The notes under the pieces: generated by a model
Told to the model about the DNA's origin: nothing
The model's input: only the letters and a program-made list of their open reading frames with translations
Databases searched by the model: none
In this document: positions 1 through 9,667 of the stretch, in pieces
Numbering within the stretch: position 1 is the stretch's first letter
Layout: each line of letters opens with the position of its first letter
Assembly (NCBI GenBank): GCA_905480645.1
Contig: CAJQRC010000026.1
Coordinates: 62,001-126,000, forward strand
Direction: 5' to 3'
Length of the DNA stretch: 64,000 nucleotides
From: an uncultured Tateyamaria sp.
GTDB taxonomy: Bacteria; Pseudomonadota; Alphaproteobacteria; Rhodobacterales; Rhodobacteraceae
Position numbers and translations under genes: made by a program

Positions 1-1
1 A

Positions 2-1108
2 GCAGAGACTAATACTGTGAATCCAGAAGGCTTGGGAGAGTTAAGGTTTGATCCTATTTCTGATCTTGTTTTTGACTACGAAATGCCACTATCCGGGCAT
101 GCCAATGGCATGATCCTAATGGCAACCGACGCTCAGGGTGACGTTACACTGCGACAAACTTTTTATTCAATTGGCGGTGGATTCGTTGTGACAGAAGAAG
201 AATTAGCCGCAGGCGTCGCCACTAATGAAGGAGCACCGGTTCCTTATCCATTCAAATCTGCGGCAGAAATGCTTGAAATGGCAGAAATTTCCAACCAAAG
301 CATAGCCCAGATGAAAAGAGCCAATGAAACGGCGAGGGGCGGGCATGACAATCTGAAGTCAGGCACAAAACGCATATGGCAGGTAATGCGTGACTGCATG
401 GACCGGGGTTTAACAACTGATGGGATTTTACCAGGAGGTCTCTGTGTCAAACGGAGGGCCAAAGCAATTCATGACAAACTTCTTGCAGAACGGGGTATGA
501 ATTTAACTGCCCCGCATACAATCAATGACTGGATGAGCGTTTATGCAATGGCGGTGAACGAGGAAAATGCTGCAGGCGGTCAAGTCGTAACTGCGCCAAC
601 AAATGGGGCTGCGGGCGTTTTACCTGCAACACTTAGGTATTATCTGGATCATGTCCCTGGCGCATCAGAAGCTTACATTGAGGACTTTTTATTGACCGCT
701 GCTGCAATAGGTGGTCTTGTCAAATACAATGCATCAATTTCTGGAGCAGAAGCAGGATGTCAGGCAGAAGTTGGCAGTGCTGCGGCTATGTCTGCTGCCG
801 GGCTTTGCGCCGTATTGGGCGGCACACCAAAACAAATCGAGAATGCGGCTGAAATTGCATTAGAACACCACCTCGGTATGACCTGCGATCCTGTACGTGG
901 CCTAGTTCAAGTTCCATGCATAGAACGCAACGGGCTTGGAGCAATCAAAGCCGTCTCAGCAGCTAGTTTAGCCCTACGCGGAGACGGCGATCACTTTGTA
1001 CCACTCGATGCTTGCATTGAAACAATGCGGCAGACTGGTGAAGACATGAGCAACAAGTATAAAGAAACAGCATTAGGTGGACTGGCCGTTAATGTTCCGA
1101 ATTGTTAA
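2..1108 (+). CDS. sdaA: L-serine dehydratase (L-serine ammonia-lyase), 5'-truncated by window edge
   Basis: Iron-sulfur enzyme converting L-serine to pyruvate and ammonia in the cytosol. The reading frame is already open at base 2, so the N-terminal ACT-like domain lies outside the window; about 368 residues are visible. Counting from the GTG at 17, cysteines C248, C290 and C301 have the 42- and 11-residue spacing of the 4Fe-4S ligands of the Legionella enzyme (C343, C385, C396). The very last residue is C363, 62 residues after C301, which matches the C-terminal 'tail-in-mouth' cysteine (C458) that fills the active site there. This is the single-chain bacterial type, not the split alpha/beta form. 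No terminator is evident downstream. Identification is firm. Confidence 0.96.
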   Translation, partial: AETNTVNPEGLGELRFDPISDLVFDYEMPLSGHANGMILMATDAQGDVTLRQTFYSIGGGFVVTEEELAAGVATNEGAPVPYPFKSAAEMLEMAEISNQSIAQMKRANETARGGHDNLKSGTKRIWQVMRDCMDRGLTTDGILPGGLCVKRRAKAIHDKLLAERGMNLTAPHTINDWMSVYAMAVNEENAAGGQVVTAPTNGAAGVLPATLRYYLDHVPGASEAYIEDFLLTAAAIGGLVKYNASISGAEAGCQAEVGSAAAMSAAGLCAVLGGTPKQIENAAEIALEHHLGMTCDPVRGLVQVPCIERNGLGAIKAVSAASLALRGDGDHFVPLDACIETMRQTGEDMSNKYKETALGGLAVNVPNC

Positions 1109-1461
1109 GCTACAGACGGTTAGATTCGTATTTTAGGCAATTTTATTTTTCCTTGATCACAATTTTACTGTACAAAAAATCACCAGAATCCTTGCAATAA
1201 GAAGAAATCACATTTGTATTTTCGAAGCACCAATCAAGCCTATTAGAAATGCAACACATTGTTATCAGTCCTGCGCTAAAAGACTAAGTATCAGGAAAAA
1301 TTTATTTATTTATAAGCATTTGACTTTCAGATCAGTTTCACTGGAACTCAATAAAATTCCTGTGAGATATAATACTTAAATTAACCCATTAAAAAACTAG
1401 TTTTGAGTAATTTATAGTTTACGAGTAATATAACTTGGTTGATTAAAAAATAGGGTTGCTC
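1109..1461. other. AT-rich intergenic region with one 12-bp palindrome
   Basis: No convincing gene, RNA or terminator is visible. A perfect palindrome AAAACTAGTTTT lies at 1393-1404, about 60 bases before the adenylate cyclase start, and could be an operator or chance in AT-rich DNA. The promoter of the cyclase gene must lie here, but no clear -35/-10 pair was found. Confidence 0.5.
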
Positions 1462-3060
1462 ATGCGCATTCGAAATATCCTCCTCATATTGCTGGGAGTA
1501 CAGCTCTGTCTAGTTGGTGGGTTGATACTTACCGCATTACAAATGCAGGCAACGCAAACCTTGACTGAGAATGCAGAGCAACAGCGCTTAACTTCATTGT
1601 TGCTTGCCGATGAATTACGTCAATCCTCAGACGATCTGACGCGCTTTGCCCGCACCTATGTCACAACGGGTGATGACCGCTATGAAGATTACTTCAATCA
1701 AGTACTTGCAATTCGTAATGGGGACGTTCGGCGTCCTGACGGATATGAAGGGATCTACTGGGATATAGTAGTCGCAGATTCTGATTACAAAATTTCCTTG
1801 GGACAGCAAATTTCTCTGCGAGATCGTATGCTCGCTGCTGGTTTCACCAATAAGGAATTTGACAAACTTTCCGAATCGCAAAGCATGTCTGATGCACTCG
1901 TCCGTCTAGAGTCTGTTGCTATTAATGCGATGAAGGGTCGTTACGATGATGGAACAGGAACATTTGGCCTGACCGGCGTTCCTGATCCTCAACGCGCAGT
2001 TAAGCTTTTGCACGGTCCCAAATACCATACCGCAAAAGCAAAAATCATGAAACCGATCGCCGAGTTCATGGCTATGATCGACACCCGCACGACGAATAAA
2101 GTCGCTGGCCTGAATGAGCTATCCAGAGACCTAGAGCAATTCAACGTAATCCTAGCAGTGACACTCCTACTTACCACACTTGTCTCTCTTCTGCTTATCC
2201 GCAGTCGCGTGCTTCGTCCTATTGAGGCAATGGTAGCCACTGCGACAAAAGTCTCCGCCGGCGAACTGACAGCCCGCGCACCGGTTCAACGCTCCGGAGA
2301 GATAGCCACTTTTGGAAATGCATTTAATGAAATGGTCGCATCCGTTGAAAATCATGTAAGCGATCTTAACGCTGTACAAGAAGAACTACATTCAAAAGCA
2401 GAAAACCTTAAAGAGGAGAAACATCGCAGCGAGAAGCTACTTCTTAACATCCTACCTGCCCAAATTGCGGAACGTCTGAAAGGTGGTGAGACCGACATAG
2501 CTGACTCTTTCCCAGAGGTCTCGGTTCTATTCAGCGACATTGTCGGTTTTACCGAGATGAGTGCTCGCATCGGGGCCCGACAAGTCGTTGATACTCTCAA
2601 CGAGGTGTTTGGATTACTTGATAAGTTGGCTCTGAAACATAATGTTGAAAAAATTAAGACTATTGGCGACTGTTACATGGTAGTAGCTGGAGTGCCCGAC
2701 CGTAGCCCAACTCATGCTCAGCAGATTGCAGAGTTCGCCCTAGACATGCAAATTGCGCTGTCAGATTACGCTATATCCTCTGGTCGTGATATAACTATGC
2801 GGACAGGAATTCATACTGGCACGGCGGTAGCAGGTATCGTTGGAACCTCAAAATTCGCCTATGACCTATGGGGCGATGTTGTTAATGTCGCCAGTCGAAT
2901 GGAGGCCACCAGCGAACCAGGCCAAATTCACGTATCTAGCGCAGTAAAAATCCGGCTAGAGGATGATTATATATTCGAAGAACGCGGTGCAACCACACTG
3001 AAAGGAAAAGGGGAATTGAACACATTTTATCTCACAGACCGCCGGACGGCTAATCATTGA
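1462..3060 (+). CDS. Membrane-bound class III adenylate cyclase with HAMP domain
   Basis: Sensor cyclase making cAMP from ATP. Visible order (532 aa): transmembrane helix about 4-26, periplasmic sensor about 27-226, second helix about 229-247, HAMP about 248-298, short coiled coil, class III cyclase about 325-525. Metal-binding aspartates are D359 (in FSDIVGFT) and D403 (in KTIGD). Substrate selectors are K399 and D468 (in YDLWGD), the Lys/Asp pair of adenylate rather than guanylate cyclases; transition-state residues N475 and R479 are present. ATG 1462 is chosen over TTG 1456 because TAGGG sits 6 bases upstream. The periplasmic part, with RTYVTTGDDRYEDYF, resembles the ligand region of some chemoreceptors and cyclases of alphaproteobacteria. 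Ligand unknown; stands alone with no partner gene. Confidence 0.92.
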   Translation: MRIRNILLILLGVQLCLVGGLILTALQMQATQTLTENAEQQRLTSLLLADELRQSSDDLTRFARTYVTTGDDRYEDYFNQVLAIRNGDVRRPDGYEGIYWDIVVADSDYKISLGQQISLRDRMLAAGFTNKEFDKLSESQSMSDALVRLESVAINAMKGRYDDGTGTFGLTGVPDPQRAVKLLHGPKYHTAKAKIMKPIAEFMAMIDTRTTNKVAGLNELSRDLEQFNVILAVTLLLTTLVSLLLIRSRVLRPIEAMVATATKVSAGELTARAPVQRSGEIATFGNAFNEMVASVENHVSDLNAVQEELHSKAENLKEEKHRSEKLLLNILPAQIAERLKGGETDIADSFPEVSVLFSDIVGFTEMSARIGARQVVDTLNEVFGLLDKLALKHNVEKIKTIGDCYMVVAGVPDRSPTHAQQIAEFALDMQIALSDYAISSGRDITMRTGIHTGTAVAGIVGTSKFAYDLWGDVVNVASRMEATSEPGQIHVSSAVKIRLEDDYIFEERGATTLKGKGELNTFYLTDRRTANH

Positions 3061-3106
3061 GCAAGAGCACTTGATATAAAATATATAATAAATTCCTTAA
3101 AGCATT

Positions 3107-3787
3107 CTAATTCCATTTTTCTGGTTCTAGCGATTGCAATAGTACCCGAATAACCTCTTCAAGTCGTTTCCGAGGCACCATAATGAGCATGGCAGGTCTA
3201 TCCATGGTTAACCTTATAGGTCCTGAAGCCACATTTGATGTACCAATCTTATCCATTGGATCAAAACACAGGCCGTCAATTTCCCAATTTAAGCCTGTAG
3301 ATGTACCAGCTACCGGAGCCATTGGAAAGAGTGAAACAACATCTCCCTTCGACAAAGGTAAAGTTACACCGGGAGGACATAGAAATGTCAGTTCTGTTTC
3401 GCCAATCATTACACAGGGATTCTGTGGATATTTTACAAGCACATTCAGCGCGGCTAACTGATGGTCTATCCGCCCACCCGTAAAACCGATAGCTATAACT
3501 AAAGGAGCAGATATGTAGCGCATCGCTTTATCAAAATCGGTACTGTCTTGCTCTGAAATATGAATGCGACGTTCAACTGGCACTTGCGATAAACATTGAC
3601 CTATTGAATCAAAATCACCAATCACTGCCGCTAGTTCTACCCCTGCTTCGAGAGCCAACTTTGCTCCTCCATCTGCAGCGATACAGGTAGGCGCGTATGT
3701 CATTGCCTCCAAAAGATCTTGCAAAGACGCCACTCCCCCCCCCACTAAGGTCAAAGGCATAGAACTGGTGAAACCCGGATGTATCAT
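3107..3787 (-). CDS. thiN: Thiamine pyrophosphokinase
   Basis: Transfers pyrophosphate from ATP to thiamine to make thiamine diphosphate. Family motifs are all visible: AADGGA, GDFDS, EQDSTDFDKA and GFTGGRIDHQLA, which form the catalytic and metal-binding site. About 226 aa, usual length for the family. ATG 3787 is used; a TTG five codons upstream (3802) is possible, and neither has a strong ribosome binding site. The codons for the conserved LVGGG segment contain an uninterrupted run of nine G on the coding strand (plus-strand C run 3735-3743), striking in such AT-rich DNA. Convergent with the adenylate cyclase gene; no other thiamine genes nearby. Confidence 0.9.
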   Translation of the reverse strand: MIHPGFTSSMPLTLVGGGVASLQDLLEAMTYAPTCIAADGGAKLALEAGVELAAVIGDFDSIGQCLSQVPVERRIHISEQDSTDFDKAMRYISAPLVIAIGFTGGRIDHQLAALNVLVKYPQNPCVMIGETELTFLCPPGVTLPLSKGDVVSLFPMAPVAGTSTGLNWEIDGLCFDPMDKIGTSNVASGPIRLTMDRPAMLIMVPRKRLEEVIRVLLQSLEPEKWN

Positions 3788-4207
3788 ACCATTATGATGC
3801 AATTCTTAAGGGCTGATAACAATGCCATTTTAAAGTGATGCTCCGCGTTACTTTTAGCTTTAATGGTGTGCCTAGAACTTGCACAGATAATTAGATTATA
3901 AGACAGTCAGTTATCAGTGATTAGTTCAATTAAATTTCTAGCCGCTGTCCGTAGCGTTTATTTGTTTGAGTTTTCAAGTGCAAAAAATTATTGTTTTGCT
4001 TTAATTAACATCACTAAAAATAGGGTGACACTACCAAAAAATGTAGATGATAACGATATCGTTTCACTCCGAGTAAGTTAAGCAAGAATAATATCATGAT
4101 GACAAAAAGATGCAGATCGCAAAACACATCCTGAAATGGCTAGCTAAAGGAAATTTTTTCTTAAACCATATTTAAAGCATTTACTTAATTAATGAGGGCT
4201 CTTTAAG
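3788..4207. other. Divergent intergenic region with a 12-bp palindrome
   Basis: Separates thiN (leftward) from the EamA gene (rightward). AT-rich, no gene seen. It carries a perfect palindrome AACGATATCGTT at 4052-4063, about 145 bases before the EamA start, a candidate transcription factor site. No thiamine riboswitch pattern was recognised upstream of thiN. Confidence 0.45.
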
Positions 4208-5071
4208 TTGGGGGATCACCTAAAAGGTTTAATAATTACTACTATTGGTGTTCTCCTAGTGGTTCCAGATTCTTTATTTGTAAGACTCATTCATGCTGAA
4301 CCTATGGTTACTGCGTTCTGGCGTAGCATAACTTCTGGATTTTTAATTTTATGTTTTATTATTTTGTTTCAGGGGCTAAACGGATTTAGGGTTGTTTTAA
4401 ACACAAGATGGTATGGTCTTCTTTATATCGTATTAATTGGAACAACTGCCCCTGCTTTTGTACTGGCTGTAACATATACGAGTGTGGCAAACGTAGTCTT
4501 TATATTTGCATCTATGCCAGTTTTTGCAGCATTATTTAGCCGCATTCTATTAGGTGAACATATTCACAAAAGAATGGTCTTAACAATGTCAGCCGTAATA
4601 TTTGGTCTGGCAATAATAGCTTATGGTTCAGGGTTTTCACAAATAGCGTCTTGGAAAGGCGATCTTTGGGCTCTCTATGTTTCTGGAGCTTTTGCAGCTG
4701 CATTAACCACTGTTCGCTTGGTTAAATCTACTTCCATGATCCCAGCCCTACCATTTGCATATCTTGGTGGCGCAATAATAATGAGTTTATTTACTGAACC
4801 ATTAAATGCATTCTTCATCCAATGGCCTATAATTTTGGGCCACGGCTTATTCATAGGAGGTGCATCCTGCCTTCTAGCTATAGGTCCAAGATACATCAAA
4901 TCAGCTGAAGTTTCACTCCTCATATTGTTGGAGTCAGTCCTAGCGCCAATCCTTGTATGGGCAGTCATAGGCGAAGATCCCGGCTACTGGACAATAATTG
5001 GAGGTTTAGTCGTAATTACTTCTCTAATTTTCTCCAACCTATATGTTTTGGCTGAGCAAAAACTTTCTTAA
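4208..5071 (+). CDS. EamA/DMT-family transporter
   Basis: Inner-membrane permease of the drug/metabolite transporter superfamily, about 287 aa with roughly ten hydrophobic helices in two EamA halves. The N-terminus (GVLLVVPDSLFVRL) and the helix with FWRSITSG are typical of the family. The start is TTG at 4208, with GAGGG about ten bases upstream; no ATG is available early enough. Substrate cannot be deduced; family members export amino acids, nucleosides or other metabolites. Flanked by AT-rich DNA and apparently monocistronic. Confidence 0.85.
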   Translation: MGDHLKGLIITTIGVLLVVPDSLFVRLIHAEPMVTAFWRSITSGFLILCFIILFQGLNGFRVVLNTRWYGLLYIVLIGTTAPAFVLAVTYTSVANVVFIFASMPVFAALFSRILLGEHIHKRMVLTMSAVIFGLAIIAYGSGFSQIASWKGDLWALYVSGAFAAALTTVRLVKSTSMIPALPFAYLGGAIIMSLFTEPLNAFFIQWPIILGHGLFIGGASCLLAIGPRYIKSAEVSLLILLESVLAPILVWAVIGEDPGYWTIIGGLVVITSLIFSNLYVLAEQKLS

Positions 5072-5247
5072 TCCGGATAACCTTTCAGTAACCATTGTAA
5101 AAAGGGGAAGTCGACAAATATTGATATTAGTTAACTTTAACAGAAAAATTTAAGGTATAATATTGTTAAAGCAGTCAATGCAGCGATTAAGAGCAGCAAT
5201 ATTAACTAATCTAGAAATTAGTATTACCGCTATTCGCGATAATCAGT

Positions 5248-5478
5248 TCAGCTGTCCTCGGATGAAACATTAGGATCCGATTGACCTATTCCCTTAAAAA
5301 CAAATTTCAAAGGGAAAGTCCAAATGACTCCTAAAATTACGTACACTAGCACCTCAACCCAAAAGGGCGGTCGGTCAAATATTGCCACTAAACTTACAGC
5401 CGCGACAATATAGAGAGGTACGCCAAAAATAAGGACGAGCAACGACAGTCGCTTACGAGATTTGTATTTTAGTACCAT
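5248..5478 (-). CDS. DUF2842 family small membrane protein
   Basis: 76-residue protein with a basic N-terminus (LKYKSRKR) and two hydrophobic helices joined by FDRPPFWVE, ending in a short acidic tail. This matches the alphaproteobacterial DUF2842 family (function unknown), typically found beside purA. ATG 5478 is chosen because GAGG lies 5 bases upstream; the gene begins about 15 bases after the purA stop and is probably co-transcribed with it. Integral inner-membrane location is inferred from the helices. Confidence 0.85.
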   Translation of the reverse strand: MVLKYKSRKRLSLLVLIFGVPLYIVAAVSLVAIFDRPPFWVEVLVYVILGVIWTFPLKFVFKGIGQSDPNVSSEDS

Positions 5479-5492
5479 TATGTCCTCACAAA

Positions 5493-6785
5493 TCAATCAG
5501 CAAATGGGTCACGGACCAAAATTGTGTCTTCTCGCTCCGGAGATGTTGATAGTAGTGCAACTGGACAATCAATCAACTCTTCTACACGCCGAACATATTT
5601 GATCGCATTAGCCGGCAAGTCAGCCCAACTTCGGGCACCTTCAGTCGATTCAGACCACCCTGGCATTTCCTCATAAATGGGCATGCACCTTGCTTGTTGA
5701 TCAGCAGCCGTTGGTAAAAAGTCCAGCAGATTACCATCCAGGTCATACCCCACACAAATTTTTAATGTTGTAAAACCATCCAGCACGTCCAATTTAGTCA
5801 GTGAGATGCCGTTCACACCACTCGTCGCGCATGTCTGCCTAACAAGGCAAGCGTCAAACCAACCGCAGCGGCGCTTTCTGCCCGTGGTTGTCCCAAATTC
5901 ATGACCCCTTTCTCCTAACCGCTGACCATCATCGTCCATCAACTCTGTTGGAAAAGGACCTTCACCAACACGGGTTGTGTAAGCTTTGACAATACCCAAA
6001 ACAAAATCAATAGCGCCAGGGCCAAGGCCAACCCCTGTAGCGGCTTGCCCGGCAATCACATTGGATGAAGTAACAAAAGGATATGTGCCAAAATCAATGT
6101 CAAGTAGAGCACCCTGCGCACCTTCAAAAAGTATGCGTTTTCCTGCCTTTCGGGCCTCTGTCATTACCTTCCAGACTGGAGCAGCGTATTGTAGTATCGA
6201 ATCAGCAACATCACGCAGACTTGCAATCAAAGCGTCACGATCAACTTTTTCAAGACCAAGCCCACGGCGTAAAGCATCATGATGGATCAATGCACGGTCA
6301 ACTCGCATTTCCAAAGTTGCATTGTCCGCAAGGTCTGCAACTCGTACTACACGACGACCAACCTTGTCTTCATAACACGGCCCTATCCCCCTTCCAGTTG
6401 TCCCAATTTTCGCAACCGAATTCTGAGACTCACGAGCACGATCCAACTCTCCGTGTATTGGCAAAATAAGCGGTGTATTCTCTGCTATCAATAAGGTTTT
6501 CGGGGTGATAACAACTCCCTGCTTACGGAGTGTTTCAATCTCAGAAAGCAAATGCCAAGGATCTAAAACTACACCGTTACCAATTACGCTTAATTTGCCA
6601 CCCCGAACAACCCCAGATGGCAAAGCATGCAGTTTGTAAACCAAACCATCTATCACTAAAGTATGGCCAGCATTATGCCCACCTTGAAAGCGCGCAATGA
6701 CATCTGCGCGCTCACTTAACCAATCCACTATTTTGCCTTTGCCCTCGTCACCCCATTGCGCGCCGACAACTACAACATTGGCCAT
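5493..6785 (-). CDS. purA: Adenylosuccinate synthetase
   Basis: Catalyses the GTP-dependent joining of IMP and aspartate, the first committed step to AMP. 430 aa, full length. The N-terminal [13 protein letters not shown]-loop, GHNAGHTLV, and the [13 protein letters not shown] region are present. ATG 6785 follows AAGGAAC at good spacing. It is followed closely by the DUF2842 gene on the same strand. Cytosolic housekeeping enzyme; nothing unusual seen. Confidence 0.98.
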   Translation of the reverse strand: MANVVVVGAQWGDEGKGKIVDWLSERADVIARFQGGHNAGHTLVIDGLVYKLHALPSGVVRGGKLSVIGNGVVLDPWHLLSEIETLRKQGVVITPKTLLIAENTPLILPIHGELDRARESQNSVAKIGTTGRGIGPCYEDKVGRRVVRVADLADNATLEMRVDRALIHHDALRRGLGLEKVDRDALIASLRDVADSILQYAAPVWKVMTEARKAGKRILFEGAQGALLDIDFGTYPFVTSSNVIAGQAATGVGLGPGAIDFVLGIVKAYTTRVGEGPFPTELMDDDGQRLGERGHEFGTTTGRKRRCGWFDACLVRQTCATSGVNGISLTKLDVLDGFTTLKICVGYDLDGNLLDFLPTAADQQARCMPIYEEMPGWSESTEGARSWADLPANAIKYVRRVEELIDCPVALLSTSPEREDTILVRDPFAD

Positions 6786-6955
6786 ATAATGTTCCTTTCA
6801 TCAGGACTGGCGTCCATATAACGAGGCCAACAGATAAGGCAAACCACAATTTGCATTTCTTTATTGATATGTACCACCAAGTTACTATCATACTCGTTAA
6901 TCGTAAAAAGCTTGCTAAGCTACCTTTTACAAAAATTAACTGAGGAATTTTTCCT

Positions 6956-8017
6956 ATTACCTTTAACGTCACACCTGTAATTTTTGATGGGCACAATGAT
7001 GCTCTTTTGCATTTGCATCTAAAAGGTGGCTTATCCGAAACAAAAACTTTTTTAACAGGCCGCGACGGCGCACTTGACCTAGTCAAAGCTAGGGCAGGTG
7101 GATTTTCGGGTGGATTTTTCGCCGTGTATATTCCGTCACTAATTGATAAAGAATTTAAAATAGACGAGATGACCAAGGCATTTTACGATTTACCCTTACC
7201 AGATGCGATCGATTGGGAAAGCGCGCTCCCAACGGCAATGGCAATTATTGCAATTTTATTTGATCTTGAAAATAAAGATGCACTCAAGGTCTGTCGAAGC
7301 GTATCAGATATCCAAAATACTTTAGCCGAGGACAAAATTTCTGCGATTTTGCACCTCGAAGGTGCCGAGGCAATAGACAAAGATTTGCAAACTCTTGAAG
7401 TTCTATATCAAGCAGGTTTACGTTCGCTTGGCCCAGTCTGGAGCCGCCCAAACATTTTTGGGCACGGAGTACCTTTTCGCTATCCCAGCAATCCTAATAT
7501 TGGGCCTGGTCTTACAGAACATGGAATTCGATTGATCAAACGCTGCAACAAATTAGGAATTATGGTTGATGTATCGCATTTGAATGCAGCAGGATTCTGG
7601 GATGTTGCAAATCAGTCAGACAGACCCTTAGTAGCTACTCACTCTAACGTTCACGCTATATGCCCGCACTCACGCAACCTTACAGATGATCAACTAACCG
7701 CGATAAAAGAAAGCGATGGTATGGTTGGACTAAACTTTGCAGCAGCGTTTTTGCGCGAAGATGGTCGCATGATTGCCGACGTAAAGTTAGACCAAATGCT
7801 CCGGCATTTAGATTATCTAATAGAATATCTAGGTGAAGATCGGGTCGGACTAGGCTCTGACTATGACGGAGCAGTTGTACCGACAGATGTTACCACTGTT
7901 GCAGATTTGCCAAACTTAAGGAAGGCGATGATAGATCATGGATATGACAATGCACTTATGGTCAAGATTTGCCACAAAAACTGGCTACGCGTTCTTGATA
8001 AAACTTGGACAGATTGA
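6956..8017 (+). CDS. Membrane dipeptidase (renal dipeptidase family, M19), apparent ATT start
   Basis: Zinc dipeptidase of the M19 family, about 353 aa. The first metal motif DGHND is encoded at 6986-7000, so translation must start upstream. Between the in-frame stop at 6941-6943 and that motif there is no ATG, GTG or TTG. The best candidate is ATT 6956, nine bases after GAGGA, which would give M-T-F-N-V-T-P-V-I-F-D-G-H-N-D, the normal N-terminus of the family. Other family signatures: EGAEAI, the LGPVWSRPN segment, HSNVHAICPHSRNLTDDQL and GLGSDYDGA. The TTG at 7007 would delete the first ligands. The gene leads the peptide ABC importer operon 55 bases downstream, so it probably hydrolyses imported dipeptides. 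Confidence 0.88.
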   Translation: MTFNVTPVIFDGHNDALLHLHLKGGLSETKTFLTGRDGALDLVKARAGGFSGGFFAVYIPSLIDKEFKIDEMTKAFYDLPLPDAIDWESALPTAMAIIAILFDLENKDALKVCRSVSDIQNTLAEDKISAILHLEGAEAIDKDLQTLEVLYQAGLRSLGPVWSRPNIFGHGVPFRYPSNPNIGPGLTEHGIRLIKRCNKLGIMVDVSHLNAAGFWDVANQSDRPLVATHSNVHAICPHSRNLTDDQLTAIKESDGMVGLNFAAAFLREDGRMIADVKLDQMLRHLDYLIEYLGEDRVGLGSDYDGAVVPTDVTTVADLPNLRKAMIDHGYDNALMVKICHKNWLRVLDKTWTD

Positions 8018-8071
8018 CAAATTCAAGTAATTTCAGTTTTGTTTAAAGCCTTACTAACAGGGGACAAGACT

Positions 8072-9667
8072 ATGAAAGCATTCAATCGATATTTAACCAA
8101 CGCAGCGATTGGGCTAGCCATCGGGTTTACCTCCGTCGCAGCTCTTGCTGAGACGCCAGGAAATATGTTGGTCATAGCCAACAGAATTGATGACATCACC
8201 ACAATTGATCCTGCTCAAAGCTTTGAATTTGCTGGGTCAGACGTAAGTCGCAATATTTACAGCAAGTTAGTCAATTTCGACCCCAAAAACCTGAATGCAG
8301 GTTACCAGCCGGACTTAGCGGAGAGCTGGACAGTTTCGGACGATGGTCGCACCATAACCTTTACCATGCGCGACGGTGTAAAGTTCCATTCCGGAAACCA
8401 AGTTCGCGCTGAAGATGTGGAGTTTTCATTGCGTCGCGTTGTTACATTAAATAAAACGCCTTCGTTCATTTTAACCCAATTTGGTTTTACTCCAGAAAAT
8501 ATTGACGAAACAATTGTGGCTGACGGTAATACGGTCAGCATTACCACAGACAAACGCTATGCAACTTCGTTTGTTTTAAACTGTCTTACCGCTACCATCG
8601 GCGGCATTGTCGACAAAAAAGTGGTAATGGAAAATGAAGTTGATGGCGATCTAGGTAACGCTTGGCTTGCCACAAACTCAGCCGGTTCCGGTCCTTATGT
8701 TCTCCAAAGTTGGAAACCTAATGAAAGCGTAACATTAACCAGTAATCCAGCATATTATGGGGGGCCACCAGCTATGGAACGCGTAATAGTTCGTCATGTT
8801 CAAGAGAGTGCAACTCAACGCTTAATGCTGGAGCGGGGCGACATCGACGTAGCACGTAATCTAAACCCAGAAGACATTTCAGGCGTAAGTGGCGCGGATG
8901 GTATAGCCATTGATAGCGAACTACGAGGCAGGTTGATGTATATTTCAGTCAACCAAAAGCATCCTGAATTATCCAAGCCGGAGGTCCGTCAGGCAATAAA
9001 ATACTTGGTAGATTATGAAGGTATGCAAAATAGTTTCTTAAATGGCCAATACACTATTCACCAAAACTTCTTACCTAAAACATACCTCGGCGCTGTTGAC
9101 GAAAACCCATTCAACCTCAACATCGAGAAAGCTAAGGAGCTTTTGACCTCTGCAGGTGTTGGTCCATTTGCAATCGAAGTTGGGGTGCGTGAAGCACAAG
9201 AACGAATTGAAATTGTACAATCGCTGCAAAATACTTTTGCCAAAGCAGGGATTACTTTAAATATCACGGTTGGAACTGCCAAAGCGATTTTAGGACGCTA
9301 TCGCGCCCGTGAATTAGACATGTATATGGGCGCTTGGGGGCCAGATTATCCTGATCCACACACCAATGCTGGTACTTTTGCCTTTAATCCCGTTAATACG
9401 GATGAGGCTGGAGCAACCGGTTTGTTGGCATGGCGTAACGCTTGGGATACAGGTGGGCTCACTGCTAAGGTTGAGGCAGCAGTTGTTGAAGGCGACCGCG
9501 ACGTAAGGGCTCAAATGTATACAGATATTCAGGCAGAATTCCGTGACATCGCTCCTTTTGCCGTTTTGTTCCAAAAAATTGAACAAACAGGTCGTAATGA
9601 AGCAGTAAAAAACCTTAATTTGGGCGGTGCTATTACCGCAGTTTCTTACTGGCCCGTGACTAAATAA
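8072..9667 (+). CDS. Peptide ABC transporter substrate-binding protein (SBP family 5)
   Basis: Periplasmic binding protein for a dipeptide/oligopeptide importer, about 531 aa. Signal peptide: basic MKAFNRY start, hydrophobic core and cleavage after VAALA before ETPGN. Family landmarks include DLAESWTVSDDGRTITFTM, the GVKFHSG segment, and PDYPDPHTN near the C-terminus. ATG 8072 has AGGGGA at good distance. It sits between the dipeptidase and two permease genes. The true ligand (dipeptide, longer peptide or another solute) cannot be read from sequence. Confidence 0.93.
   Translation: MKAFNRYLTNAAIGLAIGFTSVAALAETPGNMLVIANRIDDITTIDPAQSFEFAGSDVSRNIYSKLVNFDPKNLNAGYQPDLAESWTVSDDGRTITFTMRDGVKFHSGNQVRAEDVEFSLRRVVTLNKTPSFILTQFGFTPENIDETIVADGNTVSITTDKRYATSFVLNCLTATIGGIVDKKVVMENEVDGDLGNAWLATNSAGSGPYVLQSWKPNESVTLTSNPAYYGGPPAMERVIVRHVQESATQRLMLERGDIDVARNLNPEDISGVSGADGIAIDSELRGRLMYISVNQKHPELSKPEVRQAIKYLVDYEGMQNSFLNGQYTIHQNFLPKTYLGAVDENPFNLNIEKAKELLTSAGVGPFAIEVGVREAQERIEIVQSLQNTFAKAGITLNITVGTAKAILGRYRARELDMYMGAWGPDYPDPHTNAGTFAFNPVNTDEAGATGLLAWRNAWDTGGLTAKVEAAVVEGDRDVRAQMYTDIQAEFRDIAPFAVLFQKIEQTGRNEAVKNLNLGGAITAVSYWPVTK

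Noticed and set aside
6748-7176. 142-codon minus-strand frame over the purA-dipeptidase junction
   Set aside because: Lies opposite the dipeptidase 5' end and overlaps purA; the plus-strand protein has clear family motifs.
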